Of a stretch of 64,000 nucleotides of DNA, positions 33,751 through 41,890 are shown piece by piece. A program made the translations under genes and the position numbers. Below the pieces are notes generated by a model, which was given only the letters and a program-made list of their open reading frames with translations, was not told where the DNA came from and did no database searches. The stretch covers positions 24,273-88,272 of the forward strand of contig UQHK01000008.1 of NCBI GenBank assembly GCA_900540855.1, read 5' to 3'. Source of the stretch: an uncultured Collinsella sp. Lineage in GTDB: Bacteria; Actinomycetota; Coriobacteriia; Coriobacteriales; Coriobacteriaceae. Numbering within the stretch: position 1 is the stretch's first letter; the number at the start of each line of letters is the position of its first letter.

Positions 33751-33910
33751 GGATAGCGCTCCCGCATTGCTGCAGACAGTCCTGTGGGTGTTTCCCACAG
33801 GCCCACCAGGTTGTTCGTGCCCGAAAAGCCCAGTTCGGCGGGTTTCGCCTCCCCACGGGGTCAAAGCCTGCCGGCTCGCCCGCGGTTCTTCGTGCCCGCG
33901 CCTCTATCAA
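33751..33910 (-). promoter_or_regulatory. Lysine riboswitch (L box)
   Basis: Read on the minus strand, the leader begins with GATAGAGGCGCG and ends with GGACTGTC...GCGGGAGCGCTATC, the two strands of the L-box P1/P2 junction. Between them are GGGGAGGCGAAACCCGCCG with the GCCGAA signature and a GTGGG-GAAA-CACCCAC-type P5 hairpin. This matches the lysine riboswitch layout of Bacillus lysC. The 3' P1 strand can instead pair with 33694-33705 beside the lysA ribosome site, giving a plausible switch. Confidence 0.82.
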
Positions 33911-33936
33911 GTGGTAACGACCCTACCACGTTGCAC

Positions 33937-33965
33937 TTTACCAAACAAGAGTATTCGTATATAAT
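33937..33965 (+). promoter_or_regulatory. Promoter of the M20 amidohydrolase gene
   Basis: TTTACC (33937-33942) and a perfect TATAAT (33960-33965) are 17 bases apart, about 95 bases before the ATG. It points away from the lysine operon. Confidence 0.6.
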
Positions 33966-34058
33966 GTTTAAAAAATGCAGGGATATACTGGAAACATGTG
34001 CGCCACAGTCCTGTATCACAATAAGTTGCAACAGATGTGCCTCACGAAGGGATCCTCT

Positions 34059-35246
34059 ATGACCGAGCTCCAAGAACTCCGTCGCTATCGCCGCGATCTC
34101 CATCGCATTCCGGAGCTCGATTTCGATCTTCCGCAAACCATTGCTTATATCGAGGGCGTGCTGGCACCGCTCACCTGCGAAGTGACCCATCCGTGCCCCA
34201 GCTGCGTCTGTGCTTTCTTCGACGCCGGCGTTGATGCCGCGCATGCCACGGCGATTCGCGCCGATATGGACGCGCTGCCCATCGCGGAGGCGACGGGAGC
34301 GGCCTTTGCCTCGACGCATCCCGGCAAGATGCATGCTTGCGGGCACGATGGACACATGGCCATGGCGCTTGCCGCCGCGACGCATGTCGACCGTACGATT
34401 CGCGAACAGCCGGGCGCCATTAGGCGCAATGTTCTCTTTGTGTTCCAGCCGGCCGAGGAAACGACCGGTGGTGCCAAGACGGTATGCGAGAGTGGTGTAT
34501 TCGAGCGCTATGGGGCCGACCGCATTTTTGGCTTCCATGTGTGGCCCGATCTGCCTGCCGGCACGTTGGCGAGTTGTTCCGGTCCGCTGCTGGCGCGTTC
34601 GAGCGAGACGCATATCCATATTCACGGTACGAGCATCCACATCGCTAAGACCTATGGTGTGCCGGTTGGGGAGTCGCACGATGCCGCGTTGGCGGCAGCA
34701 AAGTTTTTGGTTGCCGAGCGCGAGCTGATGGACGAGCTGGGCACCGACGAGCCCTGTATCGGTAAGTTTGGTCTGCTGCAGGCCGGTACGGTTTGTAACG
34801 CGGTAGCGGGGGAGGCCCATGTGGCCGGAAGCCTGCGTGTGTTTACGGACGACATGTTCGACCGGGCGCGCGAAGGTGTGTGCCGCGTGCTTGATGAGGC
34901 ATGCGCTGCAACGGGCTGCACGTACGATCTCGACTTTGCCGAGGGCTATCCGCCGGTCGACAACGACCCCGAGTTATTTGCCCGAATCGCGCCTGCTCTG
35001 CCCGAGTTACAGCTCGTGGACGAGCCGCTGCTGATTGCCGAGGATTTCGCGTTCTATCAGCGCCATCTGCCGGGCGTGTTTTTCTTGCTGGGCACGGGCG
35101 TGCCAGAGGACCAAGACAACCCGAGTGATTCGGATGGCTGCCCCGCCTATGCCGCAAGCGCTCTGCATACCGATAGCATGCTCTTCGACGAGGAAATCCT
35201 ACTCAAAGGCCTCGATGTCTACAAACGATTGCTTGGCTTGGAGTGA
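34059..35246 (+). CDS. M20D family amidohydrolase (candidate N-acetyl-diaminopimelate deacetylase)
   Basis: A 395-residue di-zinc amidohydrolase. Metal ligands are visible in MHACGHDGHMAMAL (about residue 95), the catalytic glutamates in FVFQPAEETTGGAK, GFHVWPDLP, and a C-terminal histidine in YAASALHTDSM. It starts IPELDFDLPQT as in the IAA-amino-acid hydrolase/HipO/DapL group. Placed divergently from the lysine riboswitch operon, it is the best local candidate for removing the acetyl group added by DapH; that assignment is inference. ATG at 34059, GAAGGGA upstream. Confidence 0.85.
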   Translation: MTELQELRRYRRDLHRIPELDFDLPQTIAYIEGVLAPLTCEVTHPCPSCVCAFFDAGVDAAHATAIRADMDALPIAEATGAAFASTHPGKMHACGHDGHMAMALAAATHVDRTIREQPGAIRRNVLFVFQPAEETTGGAKTVCESGVFERYGADRIFGFHVWPDLPAGTLASCSGPLLARSSETHIHIHGTSIHIAKTYGVPVGESHDAALAAAKFLVAERELMDELGTDEPCIGKFGLLQAGTVCNAVAGEAHVAGSLRVFTDDMFDRAREGVCRVLDEACAATGCTYDLDFAEGYPPVDNDPELFARIAPALPELQLVDEPLLIAEDFAFYQRHLPGVFFLLGTGVPEDQDNPSDSDGCPAYAASALHTDSMLFDEEILLKGLDVYKRLLGLE

Positions 35247-35248
35247 CG

Positions 35249-35572
35249 ATGGAGCGACGCCGACAGTCTGCCGTGTATAGTCCTGGTGGGTGTGGGTGCG
35301 GCTTGCTGCTGCTCCCGGTTATGGCTGTGAGCATTGGCGTGATGTTTGCGCTTGCTGGGCTTGCCGCGGCGGCGCTCGTGCTGTTTATCACTGCCATCGG
35401 CGTGACGATTTGGCTCTGCCGCAATCGCGGGCAACGCCGTGCCGACGGTAAAACCAATGTTGGCTGGGTCGTCTTTCTGATCATTGCGTACCTGCTGAGT
35501 GTCAGCTACCTTGTTTTCTTTGTCCTGTTGATGATCAGTGCTTTTACCGGGGAATCCGTCACGGTGGGTTGA
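35249..35572 (+). CDS. Small two- or three-helix membrane protein
   Basis: A 107-residue hydrophobic protein with no family I recognise. Helices lie near residues 17-50 (GLLLLPVMAVSIGVMFALAG and after) and 72-98 (NVGWVVFLIIAYLLSVSYLV). A basic loop (RNRGQRRADGKTN) separates them and should be cytoplasmic. ATG at 35249 follows TTGGAG, which overlaps the stop codon region of the M20 gene, so it is co-transcribed. Confidence 0.65.
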   Translation: MERRRQSAVYSPGGCGCGLLLLPVMAVSIGVMFALAGLAAAALVLFITAIGVTIWLCRNRGQRRADGKTNVGWVVFLIIAYLLSVSYLVFFVLLMISAFTGESVTVG

Positions 35573-35676
35573 TCACTGCTGGCAGACGGTCGCGCAAAGT
35601 GCGTTTGCTCGGCGTTTGGATAACTGCATTGGCCGTTTACCGCAACCTTAGCTCTCAGCTAATGAATTCAAGTTCA

Positions 35677-35730
35677 ATCCTTCCTACGATGTGCTGTGTG
35701 CCGGCACGGTAGCCGGATCGTAGGAAGGAT
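35677..35730 (+). promoter_or_regulatory. Stem-loop sequestering the FxLYD gene ribosome site
   Basis: ATCCTTCCTACGAT and ATCGTAGGAAGGAT form a perfect 14-bp stem around a GC-rich loop containing GTGCCGGCAC. The right arm contains AGGAAGG, the ribosome site of the gene starting at 35736. When folded, translation should be blocked. Confidence 0.7.
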
Positions 35731-35735
35731 GAATA

Positions 35736-36179
35736 ATGGCAAAAGAGGGAAAGAAGCCGATCGGCAAGATTGTCCTAGGCATCATCGTGGTGCTGGTTAT
35801 TGTCGGTGCCGTGGGCTCTATGGGCGGCAACTCAACCGATTCGTCTGCGAGCGATTCGGCAAAACCTGCCGAGACGGCACAGCAGGCTGAGGAGCAAAAA
35901 GAACCGCAAGAACCGTATACCATTGCTGACGAGGCTGAAGACACTTCCAATCAGTTTACCTATAAGATCACGGGCACGCTGACCAATAACACGGACAAGG
36001 AAAAGAGCTACATTCAGATTGAATATGTTCTGTATGATGCCGATGGCAACCAGGTTGGAACGGCTCTTGCAAACACCAATCATCTGAAGGCGGGCGGCTC
36101 CTGGAAGTTCGAGGCGCTGGGTACGGTGTCTCCCGACCAGGTTGCTAGCTGGGAGCGTTCGGACGTAAGCGGTTTCTAG
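35736..36179 (+). CDS. FxLYD-type secreted or membrane-anchored protein
   Basis: A 147-residue protein with an N-terminal membrane helix (GKIVLGIIVVLVIVGAVGSM, about residues 10-30), a Ser/Glu/Gln-rich linker and a C-terminal immunoglobulin-like FxLYD domain. The latter shows ITGTLTNNTDKEKSYIQIEYVLYDADGNQVGTA, with VLYDADG as the signature. Extracytoplasmic, function unknown. Its ribosome site is buried in a 14-bp stem. Confidence 0.75.
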   Translation: MAKEGKKPIGKIVLGIIVVLVIVGAVGSMGGNSTDSSASDSAKPAETAQQAEEQKEPQEPYTIADEAEDTSNQFTYKITGTLTNNTDKEKSYIQIEYVLYDADGNQVGTALANTNHLKAGGSWKFEALGTVSPDQVASWERSDVSGF

Positions 36180-36211
36180 CATGTTGCATGCACTGGGGGA
36201 GGTGAGGTCGT

Positions 36212-36634
36212 ATGCCCGATAAAAAGCTGACTGACGAGTTGCTCAATGAGCTTCTCGACGCGCCAAACATCGATGGCTATATCAAGGAGCACGACTTTGC
36301 CACCCCGTCGCTTTCGGACTACCTGAAGCAACTGCTGCAGGAAAAGGGCTTGGAGCGCTCGCGCGTGGTTCGTATGGCCGATCTCAATGAGACCTTTGGC
36401 TATCAGATCTTTACCGGTGCGCGTCATCCGAGCCGCAATAAGGTGCTGCAGATTGCCTTTGCGATGGCGCTGACGCTCAAAGAGACTAACCGTGCGCTGA
36501 CGGCTGCCGGGGTAAGCGTCCTTAACTGCAAGGACCGTCGCGATGCGATCATCATCTTCTGTATCGATCGCGGGTGCAGCCTCCAAAAGGTCAACGAGGA
36601 GCTGTATCGCTTTGGCGAGGAGACGGTGAGTTAG
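36212..36634 (+). CDS. XRE-like helix-turn-helix protein
   Basis: A 140-residue cytoplasmic protein. The central DYLKQLLQEKGLERSRVV, then MADLNETFGYQIFTGARHPSRNKVLQIAFAM, fits an HTH of the XRE/phage-repressor type. A C-terminal helical part (DRRDAIIIFCIDRGCSLQKVNEEL) follows. It lies 98 bases before a membrane Ser/Thr kinase gene and is likely a regulator or substrate of that kinase. GGGGGAGGTGAGG precedes the ATG. Confidence 0.75.
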   Translation: MPDKKLTDELLNELLDAPNIDGYIKEHDFATPSLSDYLKQLLQEKGLERSRVVRMADLNETFGYQIFTGARHPSRNKVLQIAFAMALTLKETNRALTAAGVSVLNCKDRRDAIIIFCIDRGCSLQKVNEELYRFGEETVS

Positions 36635-36732
36635 CGGCTGATATCTGAGCCGGCGGAGCTGCCGAACAACGATGCAAACGAACGGGGCGCGGATGCCATG
36701 GGGTGTCTGCGCCCTGCGCTATGATGGAGGCT

Positions 36733-38112
36733 ATGGATAATCAGACCCCAACATATTACGATGATGAGCTGACCGCAGCGCTTGCCGAGCACCTGGCGTC
36801 GCTCGATCGTGACGACAGCTATCGCGTGGAGCGTGTACTTAAGCGCTCGTCCGTTGAAACAACCGAGCTTGTGTACTTTGAAGGAACCGGCGGTGGTTCG
36901 CTCGGCCCCTTTGTCCGTAAACGCATCGATGCTTCGGCTCAAATCGGCGGGGCATACGAGCGTCTGTTTGCCGCTCAGCGGGCAGGCAGGCGTTTTGAGC
37001 ACCTGCCCAGAATCGTCGATTGTCGTCGTGTGGGCGACGAGCTCAACGTGGTTATGGAATACATCGAAGGGGAGACGCTCGGGGCGCTGGTGTACCGTCT
37101 GGGAGCCACCCCCGATTATGCGCGTGAATTGTATCCTGCCCTATGCGATGCCGTGGGCGAGCTCCACACCGGTTTTGCAATAGCGGGGGAGACGTCGGCG
37201 CCGGTGATCCATCGCGACCTCAAGCCGTCGAATATCATCGTGACAGGTGCCAACTATACGCCTGATGACGGCCTGACGTTTTCATCGCTGGTGATTATCG
37301 ACTTGGGGATCGCGCGCGTATGGCGCGATGGCGCCGATGCCGATACCGTCAAGTTTGGGACACGGCCCTATGCGCCGCCCGAGCAGTATGGGTTCGGGCA
37401 GACGAGCGTGCGAAGCGACGTCTACGCACTTGGCGCCCTGTTGTTCTTCTGCTTGACGGGAGTCGACCCTAAACCAGGGCTCGACATGCGCGAGCAATGC
37501 GAGGCGCGCGGCATTCCCACTCCACTTGCCGATGCCGTCTGCATGTCGATGGCGCTCGACCCGGCCAAGCGTTTTGCGAGCGCGGAAGCGTTGGGACGGG
37601 CGACGCGCGCGGCATACGATCTAAGTCGCCCCGTGCGGCCTCCTGCGCCTGTGCTTGTCCGTGCTCCGGCCTCGGAGACGGCGTTGACGTCCCAAGGGTT
37701 CCAGAACCCCGCAGGGCTTCCTAGGCCTGCCGCCTCCGCTGCATGCGGTCTGCTCTCTCGCGTTCCGGAGTCTCTGGGGCGTATTTGGAATACGCTCGTC
37801 TGCTTCTCACTGCTTGTGTTCTTTGCCGGAAGTCACTTTGCCGTCTTTCACCCCACGGGAGCAAACCAAAGCTACCCGACGTGGCTTCTCATAATCGAGT
37901 ATTTTTTCTTTGTCGATGGCTTTATGGTGCTTATGCATTTTGCGCTGCTCGATAAGCGCCGTCTTCGTCGGCGATTCACACTGCTCGACAGCTATCGCGG
38001 CAAGAAGCTCGCGAAACTCTGGCTCAAGGCATTGGGTGTGCTGCTCCTATGCATGATCGTCATAGTCGCGGTTGCCAATGCGACCGGCGTCGTCGATACC
38101 TACGCTACCTAA
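36733..38112 (+). CDS. Membrane-associated Ser/Thr protein kinase
   Basis: A 459-residue eukaryote-like kinase. HRDLKPSNIIV is the catalytic loop (about residue 160), DLG replaces the usual DFG, and GTRPYAPPEQYG closes the activation segment. The region around KRIDA carries the candidate ATP lysine. After a Pro-rich linker, three membrane helices occupy residues about 345-455 and only short loops face outward, so there is no PASTA or other sensor domain. The start is uncertain: ATGs at 36721, 36724 and 36733 are all in frame, and GGAGG lies too close to the last. Confidence 0.85.
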   Translation: MDNQTPTYYDDELTAALAEHLASLDRDDSYRVERVLKRSSVETTELVYFEGTGGGSLGPFVRKRIDASAQIGGAYERLFAAQRAGRRFEHLPRIVDCRRVGDELNVVMEYIEGETLGALVYRLGATPDYARELYPALCDAVGELHTGFAIAGETSAPVIHRDLKPSNIIVTGANYTPDDGLTFSSLVIIDLGIARVWRDGADADTVKFGTRPYAPPEQYGFGQTSVRSDVYALGALLFFCLTGVDPKPGLDMREQCEARGIPTPLADAVCMSMALDPAKRFASAEALGRATRAAYDLSRPVRPPAPVLVRAPASETALTSQGFQNPAGLPRPAASAACGLLSRVPESLGRIWNTLVCFSLLVFFAGSHFAVFHPTGANQSYPTWLLIIEYFFFVDGFMVLMHFALLDKRRLRRRFTLLDSYRGKKLAKLWLKALGVLLLCMIVIVAVANATGVVDTYAT

Positions 38113-38116
38113 AAGA

Positions 38117-38139
38117 AAAGGGCCCCATTGGGGCCCTTT
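38117..38139. terminator. Terminator between kinase and wall-protein genes
   Basis: AAAGGGCCCC and GGGGCCCTTT pair around ATT, with A and T tails on the two sides; it serves both convergent genes. Confidence 0.85.
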
Positions 38140-38149
38140 GCAGTTGCAC

Positions 38150-39283
38150 TTAGATGCGGTTCATCTGAGCGGCGACTTTGTTATACCAGTCCTGCCACGT
38201 GGGCGGGCAGTACTTTTTGGCCGCTGCCGGGGTAAGGGTGGAGCCGTAGTTGGCGCCCAGATAGGCGACGTGAGCGGAGATGCCCTCGCTCCAGCTGCCA
38301 AAGCTGCGCCAACCGCCGCCACGGGCACTCCAGCCCCAGGCGTTGTAAGAATTGGCGCAATAAGCACCCTTGGTGCTCTCGATGCAGGCGATGGCGGGGG
38401 ACCAACGGGGGTCGACACCGGTATTCCAAGCGGCGACGGCAAAGTTGTAGCCCTGGCCTGCCATGGGGGAGCCGGCGAGATAATTGTCGATGCGGCCCGT
38501 CCACTCATTAATGAACGAATCGTAATCGGAGCTACCGGTATTGGCGTTGTTCACCGTGGTGTCGATGGTGGTGTTGGTGTTGGTGGCCTGGCTGCTGGAA
38601 TTGCTGCCGCTTACGCCCTCGCCCGAGAGCTTCTCGGCGGCAGCGGCCTTATCGGCCTCAAGCTTGGCAAGCTCGGCGGCATTTTCCTGCTCGGCTTTTG
38701 CCTGTGCCTCGCTGCGGAGCTGCTGGGCCTGCGCCAGCGCATCCTCGGCGTTTTTCTGCTCTGCCTCAAGCTGTGACTTGGCCTGCTGGAGCTCGGCCTT
38801 GTTCTGCTCGAGTTCGGTTTGCATGTTATTGAGCTCTTCGATCTCGTCGACGCTCGAGCTCGTGATCTGGTTGGTGTATTTGCAGGTCGTGATGAACTCA
38901 CCCAGGCTCTGCGCGTTGACCAGGAAGCTCACGATGGGATTGGTGCCCTTCTGATACTTGTACAGATCGCGCATGGCAGAGCTTGCCTTGGCCTGCTGCT
39001 CGGGAAGCTTAGCCTCGATTTCCTCGATGCTCGCCTCATTGGAGTCAATCTGCTTTTGCAGGTTATCGAGTTTGGTGCGGGCGTCGTTGTAGGCGCTCGT
39101 GGCGGCTTCGATCTTCTGCTGGGCTGCGGAAAGCTGGTCCTGCGTTGCCTGCGAGGCGGCATACGCCGCAACGGGGGAGAGCATCGGTGTGGCCGTCAGC
39201 GCAACGGCGAGCGCGGCGCTCGTGATGATACGAGCCGGCTTCGACGCAATGAGCGCTGCGGTGCGATGATTCGAATGCTGCAT
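38150..39283 (-). CDS. Secreted coiled-coil cell-wall protein with lysozyme-like C-terminus
   Basis: A 377-residue exported protein. The signal peptide ends near AAYAAS (about residue 38). Residues about 40-215 are a long coiled coil (TKLDNLQKQIDSNEASIEEI; LEQNKAELQQAKSQLEAEQK) like PcsB/FtsEX-linked hydrolases. A Ser/Asn/Thr-rich linker follows. The last about 120 residues (GYNFAVAAWNTGVDPRWSPA, ACIESTKGAYC, NAWGWSARGGG) look like a transglycosylase/glucosaminidase-type domain with IES holding a candidate catalytic glutamate. ATG at 39283 follows GAGGG; an ATG at 39298 is less likely. Probably trims peptidoglycan at division. Confidence 0.78.
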   Translation of the reverse strand: MQHSNHRTAALIASKPARIITSAALAVALTATPMLSPVAAYAASQATQDQLSAAQQKIEAATSAYNDARTKLDNLQKQIDSNEASIEEIEAKLPEQQAKASSAMRDLYKYQKGTNPIVSFLVNAQSLGEFITTCKYTNQITSSSVDEIEELNNMQTELEQNKAELQQAKSQLEAEQKNAEDALAQAQQLRSEAQAKAEQENAAELAKLEADKAAAAEKLSGEGVSGSNSSSQATNTNTTIDTTVNNANTGSSDYDSFINEWTGRIDNYLAGSPMAGQGYNFAVAAWNTGVDPRWSPAIACIESTKGAYCANSYNAWGWSARGGGWRSFGSWSEGISAHVAYLGANYGSTLTPAAAKKYCPPTWQDWYNKVAAQMNRI

Positions 39284-39346
39284 CCAGTCCCTCTGCAATC
39301 AATCGTAGGTTATGGTTCGAACGGTATTCTACTACTGCTTTCGACC

Positions 39347-39384
39347 TCAACTTGAACCTTAAAGGTTCCAAAGGGTCAAGTTGA
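39347..39384. other. Nested palindrome upstream of the ligase-racemase operon
   Basis: TCAACTTGA and TCAAGTTGA enclose the inner palindrome AACCTTAAAGGTT. It lies between divergent genes and could be an operator or a small hairpin. Confidence 0.4.
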
Positions 39385-39458
39385 ACTTGAGGCTTTGGCT
39401 TTGACCTGCAGTTATGATGAATTGTTGAGAAACCATAGAGTTCAACTTTAACGTTACG

Positions 39459-39528
39459 GGGGCCTGTTTGCGGACGGGCTTTCGGTCGTGAAAGCTATCT
39501 CAACAGGGGTTTGCAGCTACAAGGCCCC
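39459..39528 (+). other. Possible structured leader RNA before the ligase gene
   Basis: GGGGCCT (39459) and AGGCCCC (39522) can close a stem around an inner GGGCTTTC/GAAAGCT hairpin and two unpaired segments. It is followed by about 150 bases without coding potential up to the gene at 39678. I do not recognise it as a known riboswitch class. Confidence 0.35.
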
Positions 39529-39677
39529 ATCGCGGTGAGTGCGGCCTTTATGCTGGACGATTACGTCGATTGCCATAGATACGGTGGAGCTTTGGGCGCC
39601 GGCGGCTTGGCACGCTAGAATAAATCAGTTGCGCAAAGACCGCCCGTTGTGTGGGCAGTTCATGATAGGAAGTTTCC

Positions 39678-40934
39678 ATGGCATTGCAATTTACAGAGCG
39701 CGAGTTCATTCCCGTGCTGCTCGGTGGCGACATCAACGCCTATTCGGTGGCGCGCGCCTTCTACGAGGAGTACCAGGTCAAGAGTCTGGTCTTTGGCAAG
39801 TACCAGACGGGTCCCGCGTACCGCAGCCAGATTATCGACTACACGCCCAACGTGGATATCGACACCATGCCCGTGATGCTCAAAACCGTCAACGGCATTG
39901 CCCAAGCGCATGCCGACAAGACGATTGTCCTTGTGGGTTGTGGCGATAACTATGTCGCTCTCGTGGCTCAGGCCAAGGACGCTCATGAGCTGGCGGATAA
40001 CATCGTCGCTCCCTACGCGCCCTACAGCATGCTCGAGCAGTGCCAGAAGAAGGAGATCTTCTACGAGCTGTGCGAGAAGCATGGCGTGCCCTATCCGCAC
40101 ACGTTTACCTTTACCAAGGCGATGCTCAATGCCCAGGGTGAGGCGCCTGCCGAAGTGCTCGACCAGATCGATTTTCCTTACCCGATGATTCTGAAGCCTT
40201 CTGACGGCATCATGTGGTGGCAGCACGAGTTCGAGGGCCAGAAAAAGGCCTATGAGATTGCCGACCGTGCCGAGCTGGAACAGGTCATTCGCGACTCGTA
40301 TGCCAGCGGCTACACCGACGACCTGATCTTGCAGGATCGCGTGCCCGGCAACGACGAGTACATGCGCGTGCTCACCAGCTATTCCGACCGCAACGGCAAG
40401 GTCCGCATGATGTGCCTGGGTCACGTGCTGCTCGAGGAGCATCAGCCCCATGGCGTCGGTAATCACGCCTGCATCATCACCGAGCCCAATGATGAACTCA
40501 TGGGCGGCGTGCGCAAGTTGCTCGAGGACCTTCACTTTGTGGGCTATTCCAACTTTGACGTTAAGTACGACGAGCGCGACGGCTCGTTTAAGTTCTTCGA
40601 TTTCAACACGCGCCAAGGTCGCAGCAACTACTACGTCACCAACAGTGGCTTTAACGTTGCCAAGTATGTTGTGGACGAGTATGTGTTCAACCGCCCGTTT
40701 GAGCCGGAGTTTGTGACGGCGCAGGACGAGGCGCTGTGGATGGTCGTCCCCATGGGCGTCGTCGACAAATACGTCAAGGATCCCGAGTTGCGCGCGAAGG
40801 TGCATCGCCTGGACAAGGAAGGCAAGGGCGCCGACCCTTCGTTTATGAAGGGCGACTTTGTCTTTAACCGCTGGCTGCGCATGTGGCACACCAAGCTGCG
40901 CCACTTTAAGCTGTTCAAGACGTATTACAAGTAG
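39678..40934 (+). CDS. ATP-grasp ligase, D-aspartate ligase-like
   Basis: A 418-residue carboxylate-amine ligase. The N-terminal preATP-grasp part starts FIPVLLGGDINAYSVARAFYEEY, as in D-aspartate ligase (Asl) that adds D-Asp to the Lys or Orn side chain of the peptidoglycan precursor. ATP-grasp elements are YPMILKPSDGIMWW, DLILQDRVPGNDEYM and FFDFNTRQGRSN, the last providing Mg ligands. The racemase gene follows after 84 bases and would supply the D-amino acid. Other ATP-grasp roles remain possible. Confidence 0.78.
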   Translation: MALQFTEREFIPVLLGGDINAYSVARAFYEEYQVKSLVFGKYQTGPAYRSQIIDYTPNVDIDTMPVMLKTVNGIAQAHADKTIVLVGCGDNYVALVAQAKDAHELADNIVAPYAPYSMLEQCQKKEIFYELCEKHGVPYPHTFTFTKAMLNAQGEAPAEVLDQIDFPYPMILKPSDGIMWWQHEFEGQKKAYEIADRAELEQVIRDSYASGYTDDLILQDRVPGNDEYMRVLTSYSDRNGKVRMMCLGHVLLEEHQPHGVGNHACIITEPNDELMGGVRKLLEDLHFVGYSNFDVKYDERDGSFKFFDFNTRQGRSNYYVTNSGFNVAKYVVDEYVFNRPFEPEFVTAQDEALWMVVPMGVVDKYVKDPELRAKVHRLDKEGKGADPSFMKGDFVFNRWLRMWHTKLRHFKLFKTYYK

Positions 40935-41018
40935 ATGAGTGCGGCGCCCGTCCGGTTTACATCGGGCGGGCGCGGGTATGATACGCGCAATTGCGCAAGC
41001 GTCACCAAGGAGGCGGCG

Positions 41019-41765
41019 ATGGAAAAGCTGGGAGTTATCGGCGGCATGGGCGCCGAGGCCACGTCGTATTACTACGACCAGGTGGTGCGCCACACGGCTG
41101 CTGCCTGCGATCAGGAACATATCGACATGGTGGTGCTCTCCAAGTCGACCATGCCCGACCGCACGCTGGCCATTAAGACCGGCGAGCATGCCAAGCTGCT
41201 GGCGACCATGAAAGAGTGTGCCCAGGCACTCGAGTCGCTGGGCTGTGCGCACATTGCCATTCCCTGCAACACGTCACACTACTTCTACGACCAGATCCAG
41301 TCGTTTACGAAGGTGCCGATTATCCACATGCCGCGTGAGTCGGTGCGCTATGCCCTTGCGGGTGCGGTGATGGGGGAGTGCGAGTTCGACCCCAACCTGA
41401 GTATGCCGGCCGAGCCGGTGCACAAGATTGGCATCATGGGCACCGACGGAACCGTGGGCGCGGGCGTCTACGGCCGCGAATGCGAGGCCGCGGGTGTTGA
41501 GGTTGTCTATCCCAGCGAGAAACGTCAGAACGATGTGATGTCGCTTATCTACGATGATGTGAAGGCCGGACGTGAGCCCGATATGGATAAGTTCGACCGC
41601 GTGATGTGGGAGTTCGCCCGTAGCGGCTGCGACCGTGTCATTCTGGCCTGCACCGAGCTATCGGTGCTGCAGAAGTATCGAGAGATGCCCGAGATCACCC
41701 TCGATGCCATGGATGTCCTGGTGCGCGAATCCATCATCCGCAGCGGCGCCCCCTACCGCCTCTAG
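41019..41765 (+). CDS. Aspartate/glutamate racemase family protein
   Basis: A 248-residue cofactor-independent racemase. The two catalytic cysteines are in AIPCNTSHYF (about residue 84) and ILACTELSVL (about 211). LGVIGGMGAEATSYYYDQVV opens the protein as in aspartate racemases. AAGGAGG precedes the ATG at 41019. Paired with the ligase upstream, it likely provides D-aspartate for a peptidoglycan cross-bridge; alternatively it supplies D-glutamate. Confidence 0.88.
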   Translation: MEKLGVIGGMGAEATSYYYDQVVRHTAAACDQEHIDMVVLSKSTMPDRTLAIKTGEHAKLLATMKECAQALESLGCAHIAIPCNTSHYFYDQIQSFTKVPIIHMPRESVRYALAGAVMGECEFDPNLSMPAEPVHKIGIMGTDGTVGAGVYGRECEAAGVEVVYPSEKRQNDVMSLIYDDVKAGREPDMDKFDRVMWEFARSGCDRVILACTELSVLQKYREMPEITLDAMDVLVRESIIRSGAPYRL

Positions 41766-41777
41766 CTTCCGACCTGT

Positions 41778-41800
41778 CAAAAAGGGACAGGTTAATTTTG
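41778..41800 (+). repeat. CCTGTCCC-type repeat after the racemase gene
   Basis: AAAAAGGGACAGGTTAATTT is a single arm of the motif seen at 6811-6876, here in the opposite sense. It is followed at about 41831-41861 by a hairpin (GGCCTCGGCTCG/CGAGCCGAGGCC plus TTTT) that can end transcription from the racemase gene or its convergent neighbour. Confidence 0.5.
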
Positions 41801-41890
41801 GTAGGTTTTATCTGGTGAAACAGTAAAGGCCTCGGCTCGTTTGGTGCGAGCCGAGGCCTTTTGCGTTGGGCGGTTGCTGCCGGTGGCGAA

